Source of the DNA: an uncultured Prevotellaceae bacterium
GTDB taxonomy: Bacteria > Bacteroidota > Bacteroidia > Bacteroidales > Bacteroidaceae
DNA length: 37,697 bases
Direction: 5' to 3'
Assembly: GCA_946410305.1 (NCBI GenBank)
Contig: CAMJZV010000026.1
Coordinates: 1 to 37,697 of the forward strand
In this document: positions 15,059-22,477 of the stretch, in pieces
Layout of the letters: each line of letters begins with the position of its first letter
Numbering within the stretch: the stretch's first letter is position 1
Notes under the pieces: model-generated
What the model was told of the DNA's origin: nothing
Seen by the model: only the letters and a program-made list of their open reading frames with translations
Databases searched by the model: none
Position numbers and translations under genes: made by a program

Positions 15059-15562
15059 TTAGATGCCGAGTTTCTTCTTGACATCAGCAGTAACGTCGGT
15101 AGACAGGGTTGTGCTGATGTAGGGAATACCACCAGTGACGTCCATGATGTAGACGTAGCCACCAGCCTGGCCGACAGCCTTAATAGCGTCGAGCACCTTG
15201 GTGGTGATAGCGTTCATCTTTTCCTGCTGCTCCTTAGCGAGAGCCTGCTGGTTGTCTTGGTAGCTCTGCTGGATCTTTGCGTACATGTCCTGCAGTTCCT
15301 GCTGACGGCGCTGCTTGATGTTCTCAGGCAGTGTAGCCTGCTCCTTATCGAAAGCTTCAGCCTTCTTCTGCAGCTCGTCCTGCATACCCTTCAGGTCTGC
15401 TTCATACTGCTTGGTGAGAGCTTCAATCTCGGTACGCGCCTTTGCGAACTCAGGCAAAGCCTGGATAACCTCCTGAGAGTTGACGTGTCCGAACTTCTGT
15501 TGGGCGTTAGCGGTGGTGAAACCGCAGAGTGCGCAAATAGCGCAGATAATCAATTTCTTCAT
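15059..15562 (-). CDS. Skp/OmpH-family periplasmic chaperone (second copy)
   Basis: A signal peptide (MKKLIICAICALCGFTTANA) is followed by QKFGHVNSQEVIQALPEFAKART, a coiled coil rich in Gln, Lys and Glu (about 45-115), and a C-terminal strand region GGYVYIMDVTGGIPYIS. It matches the Skp chaperone fold and length (167 aa). It lies between the other two copies with short gaps (11 bases to the next, about 50 from the previous), consistent with one transcript. The last residues VKKKLGI match the usual family ending. Confidence 0.9.
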   Translation of the reverse strand: MKKLIICAICALCGFTTANAQQKFGHVNSQEVIQALPEFAKARTEIEALTKQYEADLKGMQDELQKKAEAFDKEQATLPENIKQRRQQELQDMYAKIQQSYQDNQQALAKEQQEKMNAITTKVLDAIKAVGQAGGYVYIMDVTGGIPYISTTLSTDVTADVKKKLGI

Positions 15563-15593
15563 AGTTTTTTCTAATATTAATTTTTCTTTTTTA

Positions 15594-15607
15594 ATTCTTC
15601 ATCTTTC
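15594..15607. repeat. short heptamer pair (ATTCTTC, ATCTTTC)
   Basis: Two adjoining 7-nt units, plus a partial third, lie between the stop of the first ompH and the start of the second. Too short to stand alone, but of the same style as the longer arrays. Confidence 0.4.
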
Positions 15608-15610
15608 ATC

Positions 15611-16123
15611 TCAATTGGAGTATCCCAGCTTCGACAGCACCTCGTTACTGATGTCCACCTTCGGTGATCCGAAGATGATGCCGGTATCGCTGGCACGGTC
15701 AAGAATCAGCTGATAGCCGCGCAATTCTGCAATGTCTTTAATGGCATTGTAAACTTCTTCTTGGATGGGGGTCATCAGAGCGGTACGCTTCTTGAAGAGC
15801 TCACCCTCCGGACCGAAATAATTCTTCTTCAGGTCGGCAGCCTCTTTCTCTTTAGATACGATGGCATCTTGCTTGGCTTTCTTCTGTTCCTGCGAGAGGA
15901 ATACTACCTCATTTTGGTAGTTCTTGTAGAGCGTCTGAGCTTCTATCTGTAAAGCCTCCACTTCTGCCTGCCACTTCTTGGAAATCTGGTTCAGCTGTTC
16001 GTTAGCACGCTCATAGGCAGGTATGTTCTTAAAGATATAGTCCATATCCACCAGTGCAAACTTCTGTGCCTGCATCGACATCGTCGACGCAAACAGTGCT
16101 ATTAATGTTATCAGTTTTTTCAT
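15611..16123 (-). CDS. Skp/OmpH-family periplasmic chaperone (first copy)
   Basis: A signal peptide (MKKLITLIALFASTMSMQA) is followed by QKFALVDMDYIFKNIPAYE, a coiled coil (about 40-110, ISKKWQAEVEALQIEAQTL to SKEKEAADLKKNYFG) and a final strand region GYQLILDRASDTGIIFGSP. It is the copy next to bamA, matching the bamA-skp order common in bacteria. It is the most diverged of the three. The 159-base gap to bamA holds a heptamer array and no clear promoter. Confidence 0.9.
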   Translation of the reverse strand: MKKLITLIALFASTMSMQAQKFALVDMDYIFKNIPAYERANEQLNQISKKWQAEVEALQIEAQTLYKNYQNEVVFLSQEQKKAKQDAIVSKEKEAADLKKNYFGPEGELFKKRTALMTPIQEEVYNAIKDIAELRGYQLILDRASDTGIIFGSPKVDISNEVLSKLGYSN

Positions 16124-16191
16124 TATCGTCTCTTTTTTAAGGGTTTATATCTCTTAGACGTGAAAACTTTTAAAAGGTTTCAAGTTTTTAC

Positions 16192-16270
16192 AACTCTTAA
16201 CTCTTATCTCTCAGATCTTCTCTATTCACTCTTCACTATTCACTAGCGTAGCGTTTCACTCTTCACTAGG
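16192..16270. repeat. degenerate heptamer array in the bamA-ompH gap
   Basis: Units such as AACTCTT (twice), ATCTCTC, CACTCTT, CACTATT and CACTAGC follow in 7-nt phase, and after GTAGCGT the CACTCTT/CACTAGG pattern resumes 2 nt out of phase. The tail TTCACTAGCGTAGCG resembles the tail of the array at 20415-20463 (TTCACTAGCGAAGCG). Confidence 0.6.
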
Positions 16271-16282
16271 CCATAGGCCGCA

Positions 16283-18925
16283 TTAGAACTCCTGGCCCAG
16301 AATGAAGTGGAACTGGCTGCCACCCTGATTAGACGTCGGGTAGGGCTTGTCGAAACCGTAGGCCCAGTCGATACCCATCAGACCCACCATAGGCAGGAAG
16401 ATACGTACGCCGAGACCAGCAGAACGCTTGATGTCGAAGGGGTTGAAGTTCTTGGTCTCTGTCCATGCGTTACCACCTTCCAGGAAGCCTAGTCCGTAGA
16501 TGGTTGTATTACCCAACAGGAACGGATAGCGTACCTCCAGTGTAAAGCGGTCATAGGCATAACCCTCGGCGCGATATGGAGTCAGTGATCCATTCTCGTA
16601 ACCACGCAGACCGATGGTCTCCTCAGCGTAGCTTGAGCTGTAACCACTCATACCGTCACCACCGACGTAGAAGGTCTCAAACGGTGACTTGTTATATTTG
16701 TTATAGGAGCCCAGCAGACCCAGTTCTACGCGGGTCATCAGCACCAGACACTTCTGACCTTCTGACAGGGCAGTATAGGTCTTGGTCTTGAACTTCCACT
16801 TGTGGTATTCTATCCAACGATACTTATCCTGCAACTCTGCATTGTACTGGTCGATATTCTTCTGGTAAGTCTCTGAAGTAGCCAGATTAGCATAGTCCTT
16901 GTTGTTCAACAATGACCAAGGCGGTGTCATGGTGACTGAGAGCATGAACTCTGAACCACGACGTGGGAACAGCTGGTTGTCAGTAGAGGTACGTGACAGC
17001 GTTACGCCCAGGTTGATGTTGTTACAGTTACCGTTAGAGATGAGGAAGTAGCTCCAGTCGCGCAGCATATAGCGGGTATATGACAGCTGTGTAGACAACT
17101 GGAAGTAGTCATCAGGCCAGCGCAGACGCTTACCCCAACCGACGCTAACACCAAACAGCTTGATATACTTGTCCTCATCCATATAGGATGTGTAGTCGTA
17201 GTAGCCGCTGTTGTACGAGCCGTAGCCTCCGTAGTAGTTGTAGTAGTTGTTCATCCATGCCGAGTTACGGTAGGTGCTCGAGATGTCACTCTGCTTGGAG
17301 TAGAAGGCACTGATGCTGAAGGCATTAGGACGTTTGCCACCAAACCAGCCCGTAGAATAACCGGTAGATACTGAGCTATAGTAGCTACCATTCGACTGGA
17401 ACGACAGTGACAACTGCTCGCCGTCACCGATAGGCATGATGCCGCGGTGCATCTTGTTCTTTCCGAAGAGGTTACGCATCGAGAAGTTGTTCAGCTTGAT
17501 ACCGATACGACCGATGATACCCGTCTGTCCCCAACCCAGCGAGAACTCCAGCTGGTCGTTAGACTTCTGTTCCAGTTCCCAGTTGATGTCTACCGTGCCG
17601 TCCTCGTAGTTAGGCTTGATGTCGGGGTTCACCTTCTCTGGGTCGAAGAAACCTGTCGTAGAGATTTCTCGTGCTGAACGCTGGATGGCATCTTTCGAGA
17701 AGAGGTCACCGGGCTTGGTGCGCAGCTCACGGCGTACCACCTCTTCATATAGGCGGTCGTTACCGTAGATGCGTACATGACTGATATGAGCCTGTGTACC
17801 CTCCTGGATGCGCATCTCCAAATCAATGCTATCACCTACGATGTTGACCTCGGTAGGTTCCAGTTGGTAGAACAGGTAACCGTTGTTCCAATAATAGTTA
17901 CCGACGGCATCTTCGTCTTCTGAAAGGCGCTTCTTCATCAGTTTCTGGTTGTAGATATCACCTTTCTGCATGCCTAACGCTCTGTTCAGGTAGTCGGTAG
18001 TTACCACGGTGTTACCCACCCATGTGATGTCGCGGATGTAGTATTGCTCACCCTCATCCACCTTTACATAGACGTTGACGTGCTTCTCGTCCACCGTCCA
18101 TACGGAGTCTTCCAGAATGGTGGCGTCACGATAGCCCAACTCGTTATACTTTTCTATAAGTGCAGTCTTAGCTTCCTCATAGCGCTCAGGGGTGAACTTC
18201 TTGGCCTTGAACATGTTCTTGAACTTGCCAGCCTCATTGATTTTGCCAAAGGCACCCTTCTTGAATATCGAACCGGTAATCTTGCCGAATGACAGCTTGT
18301 TATTGCCATCGAAGATAATCTTACGAACCTTCATCTTCGACTTCTTGTCGACGTTGACATCAAGGATAACCTCGTTCTTTCCCGTCACGTCGTCGCGCTG
18401 GGTGATGTCTATCTCCGCATTGTTATAGCCCTTGTCGTCGAAGTATTTCTTGGCCAGAATCTTGGCACGGTCTATCATGTTTGGTGTAATCTGACTGCCT
18501 TTCATGATGCCCAGCTTGGCCTCCATGTCCTCCTTCTCGCTCTTCTTCAGACCATAGTAATTGATGGTGCTGACACGGGGGCGGGTAGACAGGTGGATGC
18601 AGAGATATACCTTGTTGCCAACGATAGAGTCGGCAGTGATAGCGGCATTCGAGAACAGTCCGTGCTTCCAATAGCGCTTGATGGCCTCGGTAATCTCCGT
18701 GCCTGGCACGTCAATCACCTGTCCTACAGATAGTCCTGACAATCCTGTCAGTACATAGTCTTCATAGCCTTCAACGCCTTTTACTGCCAGTCCACCAATC
18801 TCCATTCGGCGTGGTGTACCGGCATACGAGATGTCTGGGTTAACAATGACATCCTGAGCGCTCGCGGAAATGAAGAATGAAGAATGAAGAATGAAGAATG
18901 CTGCGCATAACAACACTCTGTACAT
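16283..18925 (-). CDS. bamA: BamA outer-membrane protein assembly factor
   Basis: Essential insertase of the BAM complex: periplasmic POTRA domains (about residues 40-445) followed by an Omp85 beta-barrel ending in HFILGQEF. The signal peptide [20 protein letters not shown] is taken to start at the ATG at 18925, giving 880 residues. An in-frame ATG at 18991 (MKNEEF) would add 22 residues, but it lies in a heptamer array shared with the end of uppS. The signal-peptide core is itself encoded by four exact ATTCTTC units. A Tyr/Gly/Asn-rich barrel loop (NNYYNYYGGYGSYNSGYYDY, coded near 17190-17260) is unusual and probably surface exposed. The gene sits upstream of three Skp genes, its functional partners. 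Confidence 0.92.
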   Translation of the reverse strand: MYRVLLCAAFFILHSSFFISASAQDVIVNPDISYAGTPRRMEIGGLAVKGVEGYEDYVLTGLSGLSVGQVIDVPGTEITEAIKRYWKHGLFSNAAITADSIVGNKVYLCIHLSTRPRVSTINYYGLKKSEKEDMEAKLGIMKGSQITPNMIDRAKILAKKYFDDKGYNNAEIDITQRDDVTGKNEVILDVNVDKKSKMKVRKIIFDGNNKLSFGKITGSIFKKGAFGKINEAGKFKNMFKAKKFTPERYEEAKTALIEKYNELGYRDATILEDSVWTVDEKHVNVYVKVDEGEQYYIRDITWVGNTVVTTDYLNRALGMQKGDIYNQKLMKKRLSEDEDAVGNYYWNNGYLFYQLEPTEVNIVGDSIDLEMRIQEGTQAHISHVRIYGNDRLYEEVVRRELRTKPGDLFSKDAIQRSAREISTTGFFDPEKVNPDIKPNYEDGTVDINWELEQKSNDQLEFSLGWGQTGIIGRIGIKLNNFSMRNLFGKNKMHRGIMPIGDGEQLSLSFQSNGSYYSSVSTGYSTGWFGGKRPNAFSISAFYSKQSDISSTYRNSAWMNNYYNYYGGYGSYNSGYYDYTSYMDEDKYIKLFGVSVGWGKRLRWPDDYFQLSTQLSYTRYMLRDWSYFLISNGNCNNINLGVTLSRTSTDNQLFPRRGSEFMLSVTMTPPWSLLNNKDYANLATSETYQKNIDQYNAELQDKYRWIEYHKWKFKTKTYTALSEGQKCLVLMTRVELGLLGSYNKYNKSPFETFYVGGDGMSGYSSSYAEETIGLRGYENGSLTPYRAEGYAYDRFTLEVRYPFLLGNTTIYGLGFLEGGNAWTETKNFNPFDIKRSAGLGVRIFLPMVGLMGIDWAYGFDKPYPTSNQGGSQFHFILGQEF

Positions 18926-19007
18926 TCTACTCTTCTTATCTCTTACATTTCCGCTTAGTATATAAGCGGTAGCAAATTCTTCATTCTTCATTCTTCATTC
19001 TTCATTT
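18868..19007. repeat. 32-bp perfect inverted repeat built from heptamers around the bamA start
   Basis: The left arm 18868-18899 is AAAT plus four GAAGAAT units. The right arm 18976-19007 is four ATTCTTC units plus ATTT, its exact reverse complement. The 76-nt loop holds the bamA start at 18925 and a second perfect hairpin, CCGCTTA (18951-18957) with TAAGCGG (18963-18969). In the mRNA the 5' arm contains the uppS stop and the 3' arm encodes the BamA signal-peptide core. Confidence 0.85.
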
Positions 19008-19717
19008 TGGTTTTCAGCCTCTACTTGTTCTTCCGTCTTGCCATAGCGACGCTGGCGCTTCTGGTAGCTCTCGATGGCTTTGTGCAGCTCTGCCTCGTCA
19101 AAGTCGGGCCAGTAGGTGTCGCAGAAGTACAGCTCCGAGTAGGCAATCTGCCACAACAGGTAGTTCGAGATGCGCAGCTCACCGCCTGTACGAATCAGCA
19201 GGTCGGGGTCTGGCATGAAGTTGGTAGTCAGATGCTGGCTGATGGTCTCTTCTGTAATGTTCTGTGCTCCTTCCTCGACCAGCTGGCGTACCGCCTCGGT
19301 AATCTCCCAGCGGCTGCTATAGCTCAGCGCTACTACCATGGTCATGGCGTCGTTCTTGGCGGTGTGCTCCTCGGTTTCGCGCAGTTTCTGCTGTACGGCA
19401 TCGGGCAGTCGCTTGACGTCGCCAATGACGCGGAAGCGCACATTGTTCTTCATAAATATCTCGTCTTCCAGCGAACTGAGCACCAAGCCCATCAGGGCTG
19501 CTACTTCGTCGGCAGGACGTCCCCAGTTCTCTGTCGAGAACGTATACAGCGTCAGGTATTTGACCCCCAGACGGGTACACTCAGACGTAATACGACGTAC
19601 CGCCTCTACGCCAGCCTGGTGGCCATAGCTGCGTTCCTTACCTCGTTCGTTGGCCCAGCGACCGTTGCCGTCCATGATGATGGCAATATGCTGGGGGATG
19701 TTGTTAGTCTCTATCAT
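18995..19717 (-). CDS. uppS: isoprenyl transferase (undecaprenyl diphosphate synthase)
   Basis: Cis-prenyltransferase that makes the C55 carrier lipid for peptidoglycan and surface glycans. Visible motifs are [13 protein letters not shown] near the N-terminus (catalytic Asp), [13 protein letters not shown], the basic region, and the C-terminal [23 protein letters not shown]. The ATG at 19717 (MIETNN) is preferred because the family normally starts just before [14 protein letters not shown]; an upstream ATG at 19750 would add 11 residues. The start overlaps the end of the DUF6089 gene by 14 bases. The last residues (NQNEE) and stop are encoded by the heptamer array that also forms the bamA leader. 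Confidence 0.93.
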   Translation of the reverse strand: MIETNNIPQHIAIIMDGNGRWANERGKERSYGHQAGVEAVRRITSECTRLGVKYLTLYTFSTENWGRPADEVAALMGLVLSSLEDEIFMKNNVRFRVIGDVKRLPDAVQQKLRETEEHTAKNDAMTMVVALSYSSRWEITEAVRQLVEEGAQNITEETISQHLTTNFMPDPDLLIRTGGELRISNYLLWQIAYSELYFCDTYWPDFDEAELHKAIESYQKRQRRYGKTEEQVEAENQNEE

Positions 19718-20399
19718 TGTGACACGTTTTACATTTCGCCCATAAATCATAAGTCACCGACAGCCGCAGATGACTGTAGCAGTCGGTATTCTTGAAGAGC
19801 CCGTGGCTCTTGATGCCATAGGGGTTGGAAACTCCGTCCAGACGGTCGCTGTTGGAGAAGTGCATTGCCCATTCCAGCGCTATATTCACGCGGTCGGCGG
19901 CTTTATACTTCACGCCAAAGCCCAGCGGCATATTCATCGCCAGCTGTGTCTTGTCTGTCTTGTAGACGGTCGCTCCCAGTCCTAAAAATATATAAGGTGT
20001 GAGCCGTTGGGCTCCACGATATTCCATTCCCGTTCCGTAAGGCCAGAAGTTGTATTCCAGCCGCAGGCCCACGTCACCTACATTCTTGCTGAAGTCGTAG
20101 CCCTGCCATTCTGTTGGCACGTATGACGTCACGTCTTTGGCCGCACCTTTCAGCTTCATGTAGCTGATGTTCATAGCCATTGCCACACGGGGGTTGAACT
20201 TGTACTTCCCCAGAAGTGAGAACGCGGCCTGTGGGTTCTTGAAGATGTTGCCGTTGAAGTCGCCCTCATACGATGCCATACCAATACCCGCACCGATCTC
20301 CAATCGGTATTCCGGCTCTGTCTGCGCCACTGCGTGACTAACGAATAGTGAACAGTGAATAGTGAATAGTATCGCTACTACGTATAACCGTTTCTTCAT
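19704..20399 (-). CDS. DUF6089-type outer-membrane beta-barrel protein
   Basis: After a signal peptide ([20 protein letters not shown] to AVAQ) the protein has alternating amphipathic strands ([70 protein letters not shown]), typical of a small outer-membrane barrel. This family is regularly found just upstream of uppS-bamA in Bacteroidetes, so an envelope role is likely, but its function is unknown. The ATG at 20399 is chosen over an in-frame TTG at 20411. The signal-peptide core is encoded by heptamers (20342-20369) inverted relative to those in the leader. The C-terminus has an unusual CKTC pair. Confidence 0.75.
   Translation of the reverse strand: MKKRLYVVAILFTIHCSLFVSHAVAQTEPEYRLEIGAGIGMASYEGDFNGNIFKNPQAAFSLLGKYKFNPRVAMAMNISYMKLKGAAKDVTSYVPTEWQGYDFSKNVGDVGLRLEYNFWPYGTGMEYRGAQRLTPYIFLGLGATVYKTDKTQLAMNMPLGFGVKYKAADRVNIALEWAMHFSNSDRLDGVSNPYGIKSHGLFKNTDCYSHLRLSVTYDLWAKCKTCHNDRD
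20342..20369. repeat. heptamer array inside the DUF6089 signal-peptide codons, 4 units
   Basis: CGAATAG, TGAACAG, TGAATAG and TGAATAG in 7-nt phase on the plus strand, coding on the minus strand for the hydrophobic stretch [22 protein letters not shown] (20339-20351) has an exact inverted copy at 20415-20427 in the leader. Confidence 0.7.
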
Positions 20400-20407
20400 G
20401 ACACTTT

Positions 20408-20463
20408 TCAATTATCACTATTCGTTATTCATTCTTCATTCTTCACTCTTCACTCTTCACTAG
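20408..20463. repeat. heptamer array in the DUF6242-DUF6089 gap, 8 units
   Basis: TCAATTA, TCACTAT, TCGTTAT, TCATTCT (twice), TCACTCT (twice) and TCACTAG without a phase break. It fills almost the whole gap. The following TAGCGAAGCGCTA is a small palindrome containing the upstream gene's stop. Confidence 0.8.
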
Positions 20464-20470
20464 CGAAGCG

Positions 20471-21919
20471 CTACTCTCCCCACGCTACTCTGTTCAGTTG
20501 TCCACGCCATACCTCTCCAGTACCGGCACAGACAATCCAGATATAGTTGCCGTCGGTTGCTGCCGAAAAACTGGTGGCGGCGCTGTTGAAGGTGGCATTG
20601 CCATCTGTCGGCGGCATGGTGTAGCCCGTCTCTTTCTTCCAGGTGATGCCGTTGTCACGGCTCTTATAGATATTCCTTAGTGGGTCTATCGTTGTGTCGT
20701 TCAGTCCCTTGCCACCGAAGGCCAGCAGTACGTTGTCATACCATACCACCTGGATATTCTCCAGTGCAGGCATCTCGTAGCGGTGGTCGTTGGCACGGTC
20801 CAAGTAGGTCCATTTGCGAATCCATTCAGGGTAGTCATCCTTGCCTTCTATCAAGGTGGTGAGGTATTCTACCAGCAGACTCGATACTCCTGATTCGCTG
20901 TAGTCTGCGATGCGGCGCCACACTCTGCTGTTCCATTTGTCATCCGTTTTCTGGTTGCCAGCCATCAGTACGTAGTCGGTGCTGTCCGACATATTCATCG
21001 GGTATGATACGATGGTGAAGTCCTGTGTGGGTAGGGCGTCGAAACTGCTCTGCGTCTCGTCAGTGGCTTCTATCCAGATGGGCAGCTGGTCGTCGCAGTA
21101 TTTGGTGATTAACTTGCCGTCGGTAGTCAGCGCATACACCTCCGAAGTGCTGGCTCCCAGCAGTCCCTCCAGAGTGATGCCATCCGGCAGTTTGCTCTCG
21201 TCCTGATTCCATGTTATCGCATCATATGAGCGATACATGGTCGTGCCGTCTGTGATATAGAGTGAGTCCTCGTTGGCTACGGCATTTTGCCATGCGTCGG
21301 CATTGACCAGGGTGGGCAGCGTGACGGGATTCCATGCAGCACCATCCTCAGTGTAGTAGGCCTTTGTCGTTCCTCCCTCGTTGCCAAAGACGTAGATGTG
21401 ACCATTGAAGGCGAGGGTGCGGAGTCCTGTCATCACAGGGATGCTGGCCATCTTCTTCCAGACGAAAGCCTCGGGATTCTCCTTGTGTACATTGACCTTG
21501 ACGATATAGTCGGTATAGCCATTGCCGCTGCTGGAGACGACACGGAAGGTGCGTGGGGTAGAGAAATCAATGCTGTCAGTACCCGTATAGTAGGTCATGT
21601 AAGTACCATCAGTGCTGACAATGAAGGGAGCGCTGTTGTAGACCGTTGACATGGAGCACACAACGTGTGTGATATCAGTGCCAAGAGGCAGCGAGTCAGT
21701 ATTGTAGATGATGCGGTTGATCTGGTCTACGTGGAAGAGGTAATCGCTACCTTTGTAGGTGCTCTTCACACCGTTCACATAACGGTTCATCGTACCCAGT
21801 GTGAACGATACCATGGCGGCATCGTCATAGAGCGTTGTCGTACTGTCATCTGTTGAGGAACATGCTGCCAGACCTAAGAGTGTGGCTATCAACAGGTATG
21901 TTGTCTTGAGTTGTTTCAT
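20471..21919 (-). CDS. DUF6242-like surface or periplasmic lipoprotein
   Basis: The signal peptide ends in a lipobox (LLGLAACSS), so the protein is a lipoprotein of about 482 residues. The first third (to about residue 145) looks like a beta-sandwich. The rest contains repeated short strands with FGNEGG, WNSRVWRR, LLAFGGKGLND and YKSRDNGITWKKE, consistent with a Kelch/BNR-type propeller. The role is unknown, and such proteins are common in Bacteroidales. The ATG at 21919 (MKQLKTT) is preferred over one at 21964, which would lie upstream of the promoter -7 element. It may be the first gene of the leftward envelope operon. Confidence 0.7.
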   Translation of the reverse strand: MKQLKTTYLLIATLLGLAACSSTDDSTTTLYDDAAMVSFTLGTMNRYVNGVKSTYKGSDYLFHVDQINRIIYNTDSLPLGTDITHVVCSMSTVYNSAPFIVSTDGTYMTYYTGTDSIDFSTPRTFRVVSSSGNGYTDYIVKVNVHKENPEAFVWKKMASIPVMTGLRTLAFNGHIYVFGNEGGTTKAYYTEDGAAWNPVTLPTLVNADAWQNAVANEDSLYITDGTTMYRSYDAITWNQDESKLPDGITLEGLLGASTSEVYALTTDGKLITKYCDDQLPIWIEATDETQSSFDALPTQDFTIVSYPMNMSDSTDYVLMAGNQKTDDKWNSRVWRRIADYSESGVSSLLVEYLTTLIEGKDDYPEWIRKWTYLDRANDHRYEMPALENIQVVWYDNVLLAFGGKGLNDTTIDPLRNIYKSRDNGITWKKETGYTMPPTDGNATFNSAATSFSAATDGNYIWIVCAGTGEVWRGQLNRVAWGE

Positions 21920-21951
21920 TAAATAATGAGTCTTTTTTCCAAAATTCCGTG

Positions 21952-21959
21952 CAAAGTTA
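21952..21959 (-). promoter_or_regulatory. -7 element of the leftward envelope gene run
   Basis: TAACTTTG on the minus strand, 32 bases before the DUF6242 ATG. A -33 TTTG is not clear. Confidence 0.5.
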
Positions 21960-22044
21960 CGCACATTTCCCGAAATTTGAGCATTTTTCTACCTTTTATT
22001 AAGTTAAATATATCATAATAGTAGATATTTTATGTTTTATAAAC

Positions 22045-22083
22045 AAAAAAAGAGCACGGTATGAATCACTCACTCCGTGCTCT
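22045..22083 (-). terminator. intrinsic terminator of the small-peptide gene
   Basis: AGAGCACGG (22051-22059) pairs perfectly with CCGTGCTCT (22075-22083). Reading leftward a run of T follows. The hairpin lies 5 bases after the stop of the 31-codon open frame. Confidence 0.8.
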
Positions 22084-22088
22084 ATCCA

Positions 22089-22184
22089 TTAACGCATGTC
22101 GGTATGGACCAGCGTGATAACGCTTAAGATAGTGGCAAACGCCACCAAGGCCAGCAACAGCGTTGTTTGAAAATCTAATAACAT
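22089..22184 (-). CDS. small hydrophobic membrane peptide, 31 aa
   Basis: A short open frame (MLLDFQTTLLLALVAFATIL, then SVITLVHTDMR) with a single predicted membrane helix, a polar N-terminus and a charged C-terminus. Support comes from context: a TACCTTTG -7 element about 75 bases upstream, an A/G-rich AAGGTAAAG just before the ATG, and a strong terminator 5 bases after the stop, so this is a complete transcription unit of its own. It is too short for standard gene callers. I do not recognise the family. It could be a small subunit of a membrane complex or a regulatory peptide; a non-coding RNA with a chance frame is the alternative. Confidence 0.55.
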   Translation of the reverse strand: MLLDFQTTLLLALVAFATILSVITLVHTDMR

Positions 22185-22255
22185 AATCTTTACCTTAAAA
22201 ACAATTTAACTACTAACCTAATGAAAAACAACTACAATCATCTCGATTGCGAGCG

Positions 22256-22263
22256 CAAAGGTA
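22256..22263 (-). promoter_or_regulatory. -7 element of the small-peptide gene
   Basis: TACCTTTG on the minus strand, leaving a leader of about 65 nt that contains a possible 7-codon frame (MIVVVFH). The expected -33 position falls in a heptamer-like array. Confidence 0.55.
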
Positions 22264-22272
22264 CGAAGAAAC

Positions 22273-22300
22273 ATTAAAGATGAAAGATTAAATAGTAAAT
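22273..22300. repeat. A/T-rich heptamer-like array, 4 units
   Basis: ATTAAAG, ATGAAAG, ATTAAAT and AGTAAAT in 7-nt phase, at the -33 region of the small-peptide promoter. Low complexity makes the phase less certain than in other arrays. Confidence 0.45.
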
Positions 22301-22358
22301 AATTTCTGTATATCGATGCCTTTTTGACCTATATCAAAAATGGCCGCACCCTTTATTG

Positions 22359-22477
22359 GGTTCATGGTTCATGGTTCAGGGTTCAGGGTTCATGGTTCAT
22401 GGTTCAGGGTTCATGGTTCAGGGTTCAGGGTTCATGGTTTTCATTAAGCATTAAGCATTATGCATTAAGCATTATTT
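22359..22477. repeat. long heptamer array, 17 units
   Basis: Eleven GGTTCAT/GGTTCAG units, one hybrid GGTTTTC, then ATTAAGC, ATTAAGC, ATTATGC, ATTAAGC and ATTATTT, all in one 7-nt phase over 119 bases. The last unit overlaps the stop of the DUF3857 gene. It is the longest array in the window and switches unit without a phase break. Confidence 0.9.

Noticed and set aside
16141..16191. Terminator or promoter between bamA and the first ompH
   Set aside because: There is a weak palindrome (AAACTTTTAAAAGGTTT) but no T-run or TAnnTTTG element in the right place; one transcript remains likely.
18925..18991. 22-residue N-terminal extension of BamA from the ATG at 18991
   Set aside because: The ATG and first codons are heptamer repeat, and a normal signal peptide starts at 18925. 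Kept only as an alternative start, since it cannot be excluded from sequence alone.
19007..19795. 262-codon rightward open frame opposite uppS
   Set aside because: Antisense to a fully recognisable uppS; composition reflects the third codon positions of the real gene.
22359..22477. Possible CRISPR array
   Set aside because: The repeat unit is 7 nt with no spacers, and there are no cas genes in the window.
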